Numbered from the stretch's first letter, positions 51,618-62,410 are shown. The stretch is DNA of 64,000 nucleotides from Paraglaciecola sp. T6c (GCF_000014225.1 NC_008228.1:4402001-4466000), one strand, 5' to 3'. Numbers and translations: made by a program. The notes: a model not told the origin generated them from the sequence alone.

Positions 51618-52910
51618 CTACTTGGCGTTTTTGCCGCGGTAAAAGCGAATTCCTGTTGCCCAGCGATCAGCGAACCCTGGCCATGCCTCGCTAAGTTTAC
51701 CGTCACTATCTTTCATCTGAGTAGCATTGTCGCGCGTGGGTAAGTAGGCGCATTTGCTCTGGTCATTTTTCACGAAACAATCTAAAAATGCCAAACTCAT
51801 GTGTTCATTGATGCGGTTAAGCTGCTCGTTGTCCCAACTAGGCTCAATGTAATGGCCTAGGTCAGCGTCAGTTTCATATGCCACTTTAGGTGCTGGATGT
51901 GGCGCAATGTTATGCCGTGCATTTTCAAACACCATCAGATACTTGTTATCACTACCGGTTTGTTCAAAAAGTTTTTTAACACCGTCTTCATAGCCGGATA
52001 CATCATCCTGATCCCCTGATACATAAAGACTTGGAACCGTAATATTCGCCATCGATTTCGCATCATGTACAGAGGTTTCACCGCCCCAAGGTGCGAAAGC
52101 AATCATCGCTTTCCAGCGAGGGTCCACTGACTCCCGTCCCCCATTGCAACTATTAAATACCGGCAATAGTTGTTTGGCCGCATCTTCAGGGAAACCCAGA
52201 CGTTGTAACCCCTCTTGATGAAAGTCGTAGCAAGCACCAATAGTATTGATTGCACCAAAGCCGCCCATGGAATAGCCAATGACTGCTGCATCGTCGGTAT
52301 CAGCGATCTTAGCGATGTCTGAACTGTCTTGGCTAAAATAATCGAGCACAAATTGCTGGTCCCGCGCCCGGTTTATTAAAGTGCTAGGAAAACCAGAGAA
52401 ACCTGAATTTACGAAATCTACATCCCCAGTGGTCGAGTCTGTATGGTCAATACCTACAACGATATAGCCATGACTGGCTAAATGTTCACCAAGATAATAC
52501 ATGATCGTTCGATAGCCAGTATAACCATGAGACAGCACAACTAAAGGAAATTGACCTGATGATTGAGGAGCAGCGTTTCGATGAGCCGTACCTATTAAGC
52601 TAAAGGGTTTGTGCAGACGGGTGACGTTTTCATAAGTAGCAGTTGAGGCTGCAGTCGCTTTAGGATCGGCTGGATACCACACCTCTAAGGTCAGTGGGCG
52701 GTCTTTACGTGATGTAAACGTCTGCGTATCAAGTTGCTTTTCGTGGGTTACGTTGAGCGTTTGCACACCAACTGTGTATTGCCCTGCAAATGCAAGTTCC
52801 GGTGTAATAGATGGCTGGACAGTATATAGCTGTTCGTCCGCGTGAACGAAGCAACTCGCCGATATCATGGTCAGTGCTGTAAGGAGTGCAGTAGGATTAA
52901 ATATCTTCAT
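51618..52910 (-). CDS. Secreted alpha/beta hydrolase (PAF-acetylhydrolase / dienelactone-hydrolase-like)
   Basis: A 430-residue protein with a signal peptide (LLTALTMISASCFVHA). The hydrolase fold shows the oxyanion region VVLSHGYTGYRTIMYYLGEHLASHGYIV, in part LSHGYTGY, the nucleophile elbow GYSMGGFGA near residue 213, SGDQDDVSGYEDG for the acid and ENARHNIAPHP for the histidine. An N-terminal segment TVQPSITPELAFAGQYTVGV and PLTLEVWYPADPKA is typical of PAF-acetylhydrolase-like bacterial proteins. Substrate unknown. The gene is alone. Confidence 0.85.
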   Translation of the reverse strand: MKIFNPTALLTALTMISASCFVHADEQLYTVQPSITPELAFAGQYTVGVQTLNVTHEKQLDTQTFTSRKDRPLTLEVWYPADPKATAASTATYENVTRLHKPFSLIGTAHRNAAPQSSGQFPLVVLSHGYTGYRTIMYYLGEHLASHGYIVVGIDHTDSTTGDVDFVNSGFSGFPSTLINRARDQQFVLDYFSQDSSDIAKIADTDDAAVIGYSMGGFGAINTIGACYDFHQEGLQRLGFPEDAAKQLLPVFNSCNGGRESVDPRWKAMIAFAPWGGETSVHDAKSMANITVPSLYVSGDQDDVSGYEDGVKKLFEQTGSDNKYLMVFENARHNIAPHPAPKVAYETDADLGHYIEPSWDNEQLNRINEHMSLAFLDCFVKNDQSKCAYLPTRDNATQMKDSDGKLSEAWPGFADRWATGIRFYRGKNAK

Positions 52911-53021
52911 TTTTCTCTTATTTATGTCTTTTTTCGAATTATCGTCACGCTCATTGGCTTATTATAGAATTTATATTATTTGTAATATTTAAAGCAACAC
53001 AGATCTTGTATTCAAATATGT

Positions 53022-53675
53022 TTAGCGCGGAGGATCGATTTGTCCACCGATGCTATTGTTGGTGCGAAACCATCCCGCAATACTGTACCGATCCCTTTTA
53101 GCCGCGCGGACTTCATGAGGAAATTGCTCACTCAAAAAAATAATACATTGGTTAAAAGTAGGCTCTACTATCAAAAAAGGTGATACTTGATCATCATGAA
53201 ACATAAGTAATTCCCCTCCATCAGCTTTAACCCAATCAGCGTTTAAATACACAACACTGCTAAGCAGACGATTACTGTTTCCTTTAAAAGCATCCACATG
53301 ACGTCTATAAAAATCACCTGGGCCGTAATGAGCATAATGGCTTTCGTAATCGAATAATCCTAAAAATAAACGCCGATTTATGTCTATTCTCAGGTTTTCC
53401 ATCAACTTTAAAAATAAGCCTTGAGATTCACTTTGACTGTTAATCCACGCAATACTGTCACTGCGCACACCGGTATTCACTTGTTGAAGTTGCTCACGGC
53501 CGATGGCTGCTTGCTTAAAGTTGAGGCGCGAATCACTACTCGCTTCAAGATAAAGTGCATTTATCACCAGCTCTGGTAAAAAGTCAGAAACAACGCAGTA
53601 ACCTGAAATGGTAAGCTGCTCACAGATATACACGATCACTTGCTCATTTAAGCAACCGGCTTCATGTGTTTGCAT
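53022..53675 (-). CDS. 2OG-Fe(II) oxygenase, SM-20/prolyl-hydroxylase-like
   Basis: A 217-residue double-stranded beta-helix dioxygenase. The iron triad is HxD in FYRRHVDAFKG and the distal His in EQFPHEVRA; the 2-oxoglutarate Arg is in KRDRYSIAGWFR. The segment RLLSSVVYLNADWVKADGGELLMF, here in part SSVVYLNADW, is the pattern of the PHD2/SM-20 group. Pseudomonas PPHD of this type hydroxylates EF-Tu, so a translation-factor target is possible but not shown. It lies 75 bases upstream of nothing co-directional except the exonuclease gene, which precedes it on the minus strand. Confidence 0.83.
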   Translation of the reverse strand: MQTHEAGCLNEQVIVYICEQLTISGYCVVSDFLPELVINALYLEASSDSRLNFKQAAIGREQLQQVNTGVRSDSIAWINSQSESQGLFLKLMENLRIDINRRLFLGLFDYESHYAHYGPGDFYRRHVDAFKGNSNRLLSSVVYLNADWVKADGGELLMFHDDQVSPFLIVEPTFNQCIIFLSEQFPHEVRAAKRDRYSIAGWFRTNNSIGGQIDPPR

Positions 53676-53750
53676 GTATTTGGAATCCTAATGGATGGCT
53701 GAAAGGCCGAGGGTTACACTCTTGCGAGCGCGCCAGTATTGGCAGTTAAA

Positions 53751-54248
53751 TTAAATGTTACGTGTGGCTAAATAGGTTTGTAAAATAATAGAAGCATCAA
53801 AACTCGCGCGATGACGTTGCTCTCCTGTTTCAGATAAAATTCGGGACTTTGCCAAATGCCAAATATCCATCTGATGTTCATTTAATATCATTTCAAGCTG
53901 ACTTAATTCGAAAGACATGCTCATGCCTGCACTCTCATATAAGCGCGATAACCATGGACTATCTACCACCCACCCATCGGAATAAACAGTGAGTCCATTC
54001 AGCAGTTGATTAAGTTCGATACATACTTGATGTACAGGCGCACCTTTTTCAAGCAACATACTCCGACTGATGCCATGTAGCCCTTGTGCCTCTTCGCTCC
54101 AATGTTGCCAGTCATTTTGCGGGCGAATAAGTCGGCAGAAGCGTGTATCTGGGTCCAGTGCAACGCCCACTTCAATAGGATAACTACTGGCACCAAATCC
54201 GCTTGCCTCAATGTCGAGGATGATAGGTGAAATCATACTACTGCGCAC
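53751..54248 (-). CDS. DnaQ-like 3'-5' exonuclease
   Basis: A 165-residue DEDD exonuclease-fold protein. Motif I is ILDIEASGFGASSYPIEVG with the Asp and Glu, motif II is in the segment YSDGWVVDSPWLSRLYES and motif III is in RHRASFDASIILQTYL with His and Asp. It is close to small uncharacterised exonuclease-like proteins. The GTG at 54248 has GAGGAG upstream with loose spacing; the ATG at 54236 is an alternative start. It may form a unit with the downstream oxygenase. Confidence 0.82.
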   Translation of the reverse strand: MRSSMISPIILDIEASGFGASSYPIEVGVALDPDTRFCRLIRPQNDWQHWSEEAQGLHGISRSMLLEKGAPVHQVCIELNQLLNGLTVYSDGWVVDSPWLSRLYESAGMSMSFELSQLEMILNEHQMDIWHLAKSRILSETGEQRHRASFDASIILQTYLATRNI

Positions 54249-54316
54249 TAAATTTAGACTCCTCCATTCATACCTTCCAACGCCACTTCCATGCTAAAAG
54301 TTTTTGTACAATAACG

Positions 54317-55162
54317 TTATGACTCACTGCCAAACTCTAAACCAATTTGATACAAGGTATTCTTTTTTAAGCCATATTGCTGAGCAACAATGGCAGCTGC
54401 TTTCTTGGGTGGCAATTCAGCCATCAATAACTTAAGCAACTTCAATGCCTCTTCTGGAATATCGCTTACATCAGATTTGTGTCCCGCAATCATCAGCACG
54501 AACTCACCTCGTTGATGATTCGAATCCGCATGCAACCACTCAAGGGCTTCACCTGCCGTACCTGAATAGAAGGTCTCGAAGGTCTTACTCAGCTCTTTGG
54601 CTACCACCACCTTGCGTTCAGCCCCTAGCACATCAACAACGCCCTGCACCGTATCAGCAATTCTGCGCGGGGATTCATAAAATACGCTGGTAGCAGTCTC
54701 ACGCTCAATTGACTCTAGCGCTTGAATTTTTGCTTGTTGTTTGGCCGGCAAAAAGCCTTCGAAACGAAATCTGTCGGTAGCGAGTCCCGCACCACTTAAT
54801 GCTGTGACTGCCGCGCATGCACCAGGTAAAGGGATTACATCAACACGGTTTGCCCTACATTGATTCACCAATCCGTAACCCGGATCGCTAATTAACGGTG
54901 TGCCCGCATCAGAGATAAGCGCAATATTTAAACCTTGTTGCAACTTTTCAATTAATTGTGCCGCCCGCTGAGTTTCGTTGTGATCATGTAATGAAATTAA
55001 GCGTGTAGAGATATCAAAGTGCTGCATGAGTTTTTGGCTATGGCGCGTATCTTCTGCTGCAATCAAATCCACCTCATTTAAGGTACGAATTGCGCGCAGA
55101 GTAATATCTTCTAAATTACCGATAGGAGTAGGAACGATGAAGAGCTTTCCGAAATTTGCCAC
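54317..55162 (-). CDS. rsmI: 16S rRNA (cytidine-1402-2'-O)-methyltransferase RsmI
   Basis: A 281-residue tetrapyrrole-methylase-fold enzyme that methylates C1402 in the 30S decoding centre. The N-terminal KLFIVPTPIGNLEDITLRAI, the AEDTRHSQKLMQH segment, ALISDAGTPLISDPGY and VVAKELSKTFETFYSGT are hallmark segments. It is divergent from lpoA, the order found in E. coli and relatives. Confidence 0.97.
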   Translation of the reverse strand: MANFGKLFIVPTPIGNLEDITLRAIRTLNEVDLIAAEDTRHSQKLMQHFDISTRLISLHDHNETQRAAQLIEKLQQGLNIALISDAGTPLISDPGYGLVNQCRANRVDVIPLPGACAAVTALSGAGLATDRFRFEGFLPAKQQAKIQALESIERETATSVFYESPRRIADTVQGVVDVLGAERKVVVAKELSKTFETFYSGTAGEALEWLHADSNHQRGEFVLMIAGHKSDVSDIPEEALKLLKLLMAELPPKKAAAIVAQQYGLKKNTLYQIGLEFGSES

Positions 55163-55314
55163 TTTGTATGCCTTTTAAATATGCCGTTGGACATTGATGC
55201 CGCTATTTTACCTTGTAACGTCCCATTTCCCTAAGCTCTGAGTAGGTAGATATTTATCAGCGTTGGTATAAACTAACGGGCGAATTATCAAGATGTTAAG
55301 TGAGTGCACTGTAA

Positions 55315-57291
55315 ATGAAATTAATCAGGTCGGTAGTGGTTGTTAGCCTAGTCGTTTTTATGGCCTCCTGTGCAGATACGCCGAACAAAAAAAACGCGGT
55401 AAAACGACCAGATATCAAGGTAGTGCAACCAGACCGTGAGCTTAACAGTCAATATTACCTAAACCAAGCGCAACGTCAGTTTGCCGAGACGGGTGACACT
55501 ACTCAGCGTAATAGATTGATATTGCAAGCCGCGTCTGTTTTACAGCAAGAAGATAATTGCAATGCCAGTATAAAGTTGCTTAATATCCTTACGCCTGAAC
55601 TTATTCACCCTGACCTTCAATCTGAAGCTCAATTGCTGTTGGCACAGTGTTATATGCAACTGCCTACCCCTGCGGTATCCCAAGCACAAAAGCTTGTGAA
55701 TAAATTGCTTAAAAGCAAACATGAGTCAGCTCAGCTCAGTGAATTACAGGCCCTTATTGACGAACAGCAACATGCTTGGTTAGCCGCGAGTGAAAATTTA
55801 TTAGCCGCTGGCAACCTCAATCAAGAAAATAGCCTTAGATTATGGCGGGCGATTGGCAATCTAACCAACAAGCAAGAAAAGCAAGCCGTGATAGATGAGC
55901 CCAGGCTCAAGTCATGGATTGAACTTAAAACGATTATTCAACAGCTAGGCACGCAGCCTCAAAGACTAAAAGTTCAGGTCAACCAGTGGCAAAATAAGCA
56001 TTCATCCCACCCCTTATCTGAAGTACTCCCGGAGGCGTTAGTCAACGCCATGGAGCAAGACACTATAACGCCTAAGCGAGTGGCAGTATTGCTACCGCTG
56101 ACGGGTAGGCTTTCTAGCCAAGGGAACGCAATTAAAGACGGAATTATTGCAGCGTACCTAGCTCATTTGAATAGCGCGTCAACGTCAAATAGCCAAGCTT
56201 CAACCCAGAACATTGAATTACAGTTTTTTGATTCAGCCTTAAAAATACCCGAGGAGTTGAGTGAACAGGTCACTGACTACGATACGATTATTGGGCCGCT
56301 ACTAAAAGAGAAGATTGCTCAATTAATAGCGTTGTTACCAGCCAATAAATCGGTATTAGCGCTAAATCGTATTGACTCTATTATCGAAAATAAAACGACG
56401 GACAATACATTAGTCGATAACATCATTGTGGATCAAGCAGTGCCGGCAGAAAACATAACACTGCCAGATGTTAATAACGCGTTTGAAACACTTCCCGCAG
56501 CATCGCCAGAAGTGTTTTACTTTTCACTAGCCCCTGAAGATGAAGCCATTCAATTGGCCAAGCACATCCATGACCTAGGCCTGCGTCACCCCATAGTATT
56601 AGCGGCTGACACCAGTACCACCCAGCGCATGTCTGAGGCTTTCATTCAACAATGGCAACAGAATGACCAACAACAAGATTACGTTGTCCCCGCAACAGGC
56701 ACCTTTACCGATAGTAAAAATATGCGCAAGTTGGTGTCTGAGTTATTAGATGTAGCCCAAAGCCGCCAGCGCATGAAACAAATAGAACTACTTACCACTA
56801 GTGAAGTGTACGCAGTAGAGCGCAATCGCCGGGATGTAGATGCGATAATTTTGTTTGCCAACCCGGAACAGACTGAATTACTTAATCCTATTATTGAGTC
56901 GAGCTTGAGTCCTTTCGCCGCTCGCGAAATCTCCGTTTTCGCCTCATCAAGAAGTTACACCCTGGAATTGAACAAAAACAGTATTCGAGATTTACGCAAT
57001 TTAACCTTTATTGATATGCCATGGATGATGCCCAATAACCCATGGCAAGACTTAGCAAATGATACCCAGGCCTTATGGCCTCAAACCCAAGATAGTTTGT
57101 TACGTCTATTTGCTCTTGGTTACGATGCCTATAACCTAGTGCCTAAGCTGCGCCATTTGAAACTCCTGCCGATCACTTCGGTGAAAGGCTTAAGTGGCGA
57201 GTTAAGTATCAGTGCGGATGGGGAAGTTCACCGCGTATTGCCCTGGGCGAAAGTAGCGCAAGACCGGGTCATCCCCATTGCCATGGACTAA
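55315..57291 (+). CDS. lpoA: LpoA, activator of penicillin-binding protein 1A
   Basis: A 658-residue outer-membrane lipoprotein; the signal ends [12 protein letters not shown], with cysteine 19 as the lipidation site. The N-terminal part (to about 240) is helical and TPR-like ([20 protein letters not shown] in part). The C-terminal part is a periplasmic-binding-protein-like fold starting [21 protein letters not shown]. Length is near E. coli LpoA (678). It stimulates PBP1A transpeptidase from the outer membrane. A 30-residue Asn/Thr-rich stretch near 360-400 is an insert relative to the family core. The end overlaps the yraN frame. Confidence 0.94.
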
Positions 57292-57652
57292 CCCGTTGCG
57301 CTCTTTAATGAAGGGCGCGCAAGGCGAAGCCCAGGCATTAGCTTATTTAAAGCAGCAAGGGCTTACGTTAGTGACGCAAAATTACCGCTGCCGAAGCGGC
57401 GAAATTGATATCATCATGCGCGACCATCAAGAACTAGTCTTCGTTGAGGTCAAATACCGTAGCGGACAACAGTTTGGCAGCGCAGTGGAGTTTTTCCATC
57501 CCCACAAACGACGTAAATTCGAGTCTGCTATACAGCATTACATGCTAGACAATAAGCTGAATCCTTCGTTAATCGCCCATAGAATTGATATAGTCGGCAT
57601 AGATGTATTAAGTAACAACAATGATAAAATCAGTTGGTTAAAGTATGTATAA
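57278..57652 (+). CDS. yraN: YraN family (UPF0102) nuclease-fold protein
   Basis: A small restriction-endonuclease-fold protein of unknown role. [31 protein letters not shown] and [16 protein letters not shown] carry the Glu, Asp and ExK residues of the fold. The TTG at 57278 would overlap lpoA by 14 bases; the ATG at 57308 gives 114 residues and is the other candidate. Both lack a convincing SD. It lies between lpoA and diaA as in enteric bacteria. Confidence 0.9.
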
Positions 57653-57675
57653 CAACAACGCGCACTGGAGCATGA

Positions 57676-58269
<594 letters not shown>

Positions 58270-58273
58270 TGAC

Positions 58274-58852
58274 GTGTTAAATTATCATCCTAAATTACTT
58301 ATCAGTACATTGTTAGCCCTTAGCCTTTTACAAGGCTGCGCTGCACTAGTGGTAGGCGCTGGGGTCGGTGCGGCTTCTGCTGCCCACGATCGTCGTTCAT
58401 TAGGCACTCAGCTTGACGATAAAACCGTTTCAAGTCGTATCTCTATCGCCTTGTCTGACAATAAAGCTATTGACGAGCAAGCGAATATCCATGTTCACGT
58501 TTTTAACGGGTCCGTCTTGTTAGTCGGACAAGCACCGAATGAAGCCTTGATCAATCAAGCCCAAGTGGCCGCGACATCTGTGAAAAATATAGAAAAATTG
58601 CACAATCAAATTCGACTGGGCTCGCCAGTTTCAGCCAGCACCACCACCCATGACGTATGGCTAACCTCTAAAATCAAAGCCAACCTAGTGGCAGACAAGC
58701 GGATAGACGGCTTTCACATTCATGTGGCGGTTGAAAACTCCGAGGTTTTCCTAATGGGTTTGGTTAGCACTAAAGAAGCAGAAATAGCAGCCACAGTGGC
58801 GCGTAATATTGATGGCGTGAAACAAGTCATTAAAGCATTTGAATACCTCTAG
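58274..58852 (+). CDS. dolP: DolP-type BON-domain lipoprotein
   Basis: A 192-residue outer-membrane lipoprotein. The signal peptide ends LLALSLLQGCAALVVG, lipidation at Cys22, and two BON domains follow (about 45-110: SRISIALSDNKAIDEQANIHV; about 125-190: SKIKANLVADKRIDGFHIHV). DolP in E. coli keeps the outer membrane intact. The start is GTG with AGGA upstream, 4 bases after the diaA stop. Confidence 0.93.
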   Translation: MLNYHPKLLISTLLALSLLQGCAALVVGAGVGAASAAHDRRSLGTQLDDKTVSSRISIALSDNKAIDEQANIHVHVFNGSVLLVGQAPNEALINQAQVAATSVKNIEKLHNQIRLGSPVSASTTTHDVWLTSKIKANLVADKRIDGFHIHVAVENSEVFLMGLVSTKEAEIAATVARNIDGVKQVIKAFEYL

Positions 58853-59102
58853 CAGTACATAACGGCTACATTAAAAGCGCTGCCTGTTAAATCCATGGAG
58901 CGCTTTACATCGGCCTCATAAGGTACTTTTTACTTTGTTTCGTAGCTATTTTTTAAACCTTTACTGTTAGGTCATTCAAGCGCCTTGACTAAGTCCTTTT
59001 AAGTTTTTCCCTGAGAAGTGAATTGTTCACTGCAATTAGTATTGGGCTTTCATGTGTTCATGCAAGAGCACTGGCATGCTAGCTGTCGAACAATAAACAC
59101 AA

Positions 59103-59128
59103 AAAAAGGTGCCTTTTGGCACCTTTTT
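59103..59128. terminator. Bidirectional terminator
   Basis: AAAAAGGTGCC pairs with GGCACCTTTTT over a TTTT loop, between the convergent dolP and sspB genes. No gene is seen in 58853-59102. Confidence 0.95.
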
Positions 59129-59143
59129 CTAACGTGTAACACT

Positions 59144-59569
59144 TTACTTAACAATGGTTAAATTGGGTTTACCCTTTTTACTTGGGGCTGGCGCCTTTTC
59201 TGGTGAATCTGATGATTGAACGGGTGTTGGCGTTAAATCACTGCCGTCGCCCTCAAAATCGTCTTCAGGTGTAAACACCGTACCTGCACCATTTTCTTTG
59301 GCGTAAATCGCCAAAACCGCCTTACATGGAACAACGATATTACGTGGCACACCGCCGAAACGAGCATCAAAGGTAATTTCGTCGTTGCCTAGTAACAACT
59401 TGCCACAAGAGGCGGGAGAAACATTAAGTACTATCTGACCATCACGAACATGTTCTTGTGGCACTAATGTACCTGAAACATGTGCATCAACCACGATATA
59501 AGGCGTCAAATTGTTATCCACAATCCATTCGTAGAATGCACGGAGTAAATAAGGCTGATTTGATGTCAT
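59144..59569 (-). CDS. sspB: SspB, ClpXP adaptor
   Basis: A 141-residue adaptor that delivers SsrA-tagged proteins to ClpXP. The substrate-binding domain is recognisable by QPYLLRAFYEWIVDNNLTPYIV, FDARFGGVPRNIVVP and YAKENGAGTVF. An acidic/proline linker and the C-terminal ClpX-binding motif KKGKPNLTIVK (compare RPALRVVK in E. coli) are present. The ATG at 59569 follows GGGA, 15 bases after the sspA stop; the upstream GTG overlaps it. Confidence 0.96.
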   Translation of the reverse strand: MTSNQPYLLRAFYEWIVDNNLTPYIVVDAHVSGTLVPQEHVRDGQIVLNVSPASCGKLLLGNDEITFDARFGGVPRNIVVPCKAVLAIYAKENGAGTVFTPEDDFEGDGSDLTPTPVQSSDSPEKAPAPSKKGKPNLTIVK

Positions 59570-59583
59570 ATTGTCATTTCCCA

Positions 59584-60216
59584 CTAAAGAGGGTTATGAA
59601 TTTCGCGTTCTTGGTCCGTCAAAGATGCTTTGAACGAACTTCTTTCGAAAATGCGATTCATATAAGTGCGTACATCTTTTGCGCCAGTGCCCGTCAATTC
59701 AATACCAAGAGACGGCAAACGCCACAATAATGGAGCAAGATAACAATCTACGAGACTGAATTCTTCACTCATAAAGAACGGCGTCTCTGCGAACAATGGT
59801 GCCAAGCTCAACAACGCTTCACGCAATTCATTACGTGCAGCGGCTACATCGCCTTTACCCGCTAGAATTTGCTCAGCAAGTACATACCAATCATTCTGAA
59901 TGCGGTGCATAGTCAAGCGGCTTTGGCCACGAGATACAGGATATACAGGCATCAATGGAGGGTGAGGAAAACGCTCGTCCAAATATTCCATGATGATATG
60001 AGAATTATAAAGTACCAATTCTCTGTCAACCAAGGTTGGTACCGTGCCATAAGGATTTAAATCAATTAAATCTTCAGACAAGTTGTTTTTCTCGATATAG
60101 CTGATTTCTACTCCAACACCTTTTTCAGCAAGTACGATACGCACTTGATGACTATAGATATCAATGGTGTCTGAGAACAACGTCATGATAGAACGTTTAT
60201 TTGTGGCTACAGCCAT
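59584..60216 (-). CDS. sspA: SspA, stringent starvation protein A
   Basis: A 210-residue GST-fold RNA-polymerase-associated protein. The N-terminal domain shows SDTIDIYSHQVRIVLAEKGV and NPYGTVPTLVDRELVLYNSHIIMEYL; the C-terminal one LLSLAPLFAETPF. AGGAGG precedes the ATG with 7-nt spacing. It is first in the sspAB operon. Confidence 0.96.
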   Translation of the reverse strand: MAVATNKRSIMTLFSDTIDIYSHQVRIVLAEKGVGVEISYIEKNNLSEDLIDLNPYGTVPTLVDRELVLYNSHIIMEYLDERFPHPPLMPVYPVSRGQSRLTMHRIQNDWYVLAEQILAGKGDVAAARNELREALLSLAPLFAETPFFMSEEFSLVDCYLAPLLWRLPSLGIELTGTGAKDVRTYMNRIFERSSFKASLTDQEREIHNPL

Positions 60217-60355
60217 TAAGCTTCCTCCTAAATTCAGATATCCAGCTGTTTATATTTACAATAAAGCCTGCTGAAATATCCAATATTACTGTTTTTGCAC
60301 CCTGGTTGAGGCTGCATCAACAGCAAAACGGTAAATTAATCTACCAGTGATAAGA

Positions 60356-60374
60356 AAGGGGCACGGGGCCCCTT
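60356..60374 (-). terminator. Terminator of the petABC operon
   Basis: AAGGGGC pairs with GCCCCTT over 5 nt; on the minus strand the right arm runs into TTTCTT. It is 36 bases after the petC stop. Confidence 0.75.
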
Positions 60375-60409
60375 AAAATTTTGCGGATTATACATTAACT
60401 TTTGTAGAA

Positions 60410-61144
60410 TTAATGCACATCTCTCCAATAATCTTTCTTCAGTAAGTAAATAAGTACGAAGAACACCAACAAGAATATTAAGACCCAGCGACCGATACTC
60501 TCAGACTCTAAGCGTGAAGGCTCACCTGTGTAAACCAGGTAGTTCACTAAGTCCAAAACGGCACCGTCATATTCTTCTGGGCTCAATTCCCCAGAACCAT
60601 CAGATTTGATACCTACATAGCGTTCGACCATTTCGCCGTCGACCATATGCTCTTCAGTCGTCTTGCGAGGAACACCTTGCAACTCTTGCAATACATGTGG
60701 CATACCCACTTCAGGGAACACTAGGTTATTCACACCAAACGGACGACTCTCGTCGACGTAGAACGTACGTAGATAGGTATACAACCAATCAGCACCACGT
60801 ACACGAGCTACCAGAGTCAAATCTGGAGGCGGCGCACCGAACCACTTAGCTGCAGCATCAGCAGGCATACCATTTTTAATATACTCGCCGGGCTTTTCGC
60901 CTGTGAACTGTAAGTTCTCTTGACCAAGCTCAACAGGGATACCTAAATCTTCGAACGCACGCTGATAACGTTGGTACTGCATTTGGTGACAACCCAAACA
61001 GTAGTTCTGAAAGATCTTGGCGCCGTTTTGCAACGATGCCTTGTCTGTTAAGTCGTAGTCAGCGGTGTCTAAGTGAGCACCGCCGCCTGCTGCGAATACT
61101 GCATTTGGCAATAAAAATGCTAAAACGAGTATTAACTTCTTCAT
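60410..61144 (-). CDS. petC: Cytochrome c1 of the bc1 complex
   Basis: A 244-residue membrane-anchored c-type cytochrome with a signal peptide (KKLILVLAFLLPNAVFA). The haem motif is NYCLGCHQM and the sixth ligand Met is probably in FPEVGMPHVL. A C-terminal helix (WVLIFLLVFFVLIYLLKKDYW) anchors it. Its ATG overlaps the petB stop by ATGA. Part of the quinol:cytochrome c reductase. Confidence 0.97.
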   Translation of the reverse strand: MKKLILVLAFLLPNAVFAAGGGAHLDTADYDLTDKASLQNGAKIFQNYCLGCHQMQYQRYQRAFEDLGIPVELGQENLQFTGEKPGEYIKNGMPADAAAKWFGAPPPDLTLVARVRGADWLYTYLRTFYVDESRPFGVNNLVFPEVGMPHVLQELQGVPRKTTEEHMVDGEMVERYVGIKSDGSGELSPEEYDGAVLDLVNYLVYTGEPSRLESESIGRWVLIFLLVFFVLIYLLKKDYWRDVH

Positions 61145-62409
61145 CCTGTAATCCTCGCTGGAACTGGCTTGGTTCTTTCGTTTTTACTGTATATCCACAG
61201 TAAGAAGAAAAAGCCGAAATACATTATGGTCAAAATTTGCGAAGCAATAATTTTCCACGCTTCTTGAGGTGTACCACCTAGGTAGCCTAGGAAGATAAAC
61301 ACGCCGGCAAATACGAGCAGGTTCCAACGGTGCAAGCCACAGCGGTAACGCCAAGACTTAACACGTCCACGGTCAATCCAAGGCAATAGCGCCAATGCCA
61401 CAATCGCTGCGAACATACAAATTACACCACCCAGTTTATGCGGTACGGCTTTCAAAATTGCATAGAAAGGCGTGAAATACCAAACAGGGAAAATGTGCTC
61501 AGGTGTTTTAAGCGGGTTAGCAATTTCAAAGTTAGGGTGCTCTAAGAAATAGCCGCCCATTCCTGGGTTGAAGAACATGACATAGCAAAAAGCGATTAAG
61601 AACAGGCTGAACGCCACCAAGTCTTTAAGCACAATATGCGGGAAGAAAGGTACGATATCATCAATGATGTCGTACTTATCTGTGTAGTACTCATGCATCT
61701 TAAATTTAGTTTTTTCGGCTTCTGTGAGTGAGCCTTTTTTACGTTTAACGTCGGTTCCATCAGGGTTGTTCGAACCCACTTCGTGAAGCGCAACAATATG
61801 TAAAAACACGAGAATAACGATAACCAGCGGTAACGCGATGACGTGCAAAGCAAAGAATCGGTTCAGCGTTGCTCCCGAGATAACATAGTCACCTTGGATC
61901 CAAATCACTAGATCTGGGCCAATAACAGGAATAGCACTAAACAAGGATACGATAACCTGTGCTCCCCAGTAAGACATTTGCCCCCAAGGTAATACATACC
62001 CCATGAACGCTTCCGCCATCAACGCTAAGTAGATGAACATTCCGAACAACCACAGCAACTCACGTGGTTTCTGGTATGAACCATAAATCATGCCGCGGAA
62101 CATGTGCAAATACACCACGATAAAGAACGCAGAAGCACCGGTACTGTGCATATAACGTAAGATCCAGCCATATTCTACATCACGCATGATGTATTCAACT
62201 GACGCGAATGCGCGCTCGGCTGAAGGCTCAAAACTCATGGTTAACCAAACACCAGTCACGATTTGGTTAACGAGTACGATGGTAGCTAGAAAGCCAAACA
62301 CGTACCAAAAATTCATATTACGCGGTGCAGGATATTGAATCGCATGCATGTTTGCCACACGCATAATTGGTAAGCGGTATTCAATCCAATCCATTAAATT
62401 TTTAAACAT
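61141..62409 (-). CDS. petB: Cytochrome b of the bc1 complex
   Basis: A 422-residue membrane cytochrome with eight predicted helices. Haem-ligand His are in MHSTGASAFFIVVYLHMFRG and RFFALHVIALPLVIVILVFLH, here in part LHVIALPLV. The Qo-site motif is PVWY at 308-311 in place of the common PEWY. The ATG at 62409 lies one base after the Rieske stop. Confidence 0.97.
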   Translation of the reverse strand: MFKNLMDWIEYRLPIMRVANMHAIQYPAPRNMNFWYVFGFLATIVLVNQIVTGVWLTMSFEPSAERAFASVEYIMRDVEYGWILRYMHSTGASAFFIVVYLHMFRGMIYGSYQKPRELLWLFGMFIYLALMAEAFMGYVLPWGQMSYWGAQVIVSLFSAIPVIGPDLVIWIQGDYVISGATLNRFFALHVIALPLVIVILVFLHIVALHEVGSNNPDGTDVKRKKGSLTEAEKTKFKMHEYYTDKYDIIDDIVPFFPHIVLKDLVAFSLFLIAFCYVMFFNPGMGGYFLEHPNFEIANPLKTPEHIFPVWYFTPFYAILKAVPHKLGGVICMFAAIVALALLPWIDRGRVKSWRYRCGLHRWNLLVFAGVFIFLGYLGGTPQEAWKIIASQILTIMYFGFFFLLWIYSKNERTKPVPARITG

Positions 62410-62410
62410 A

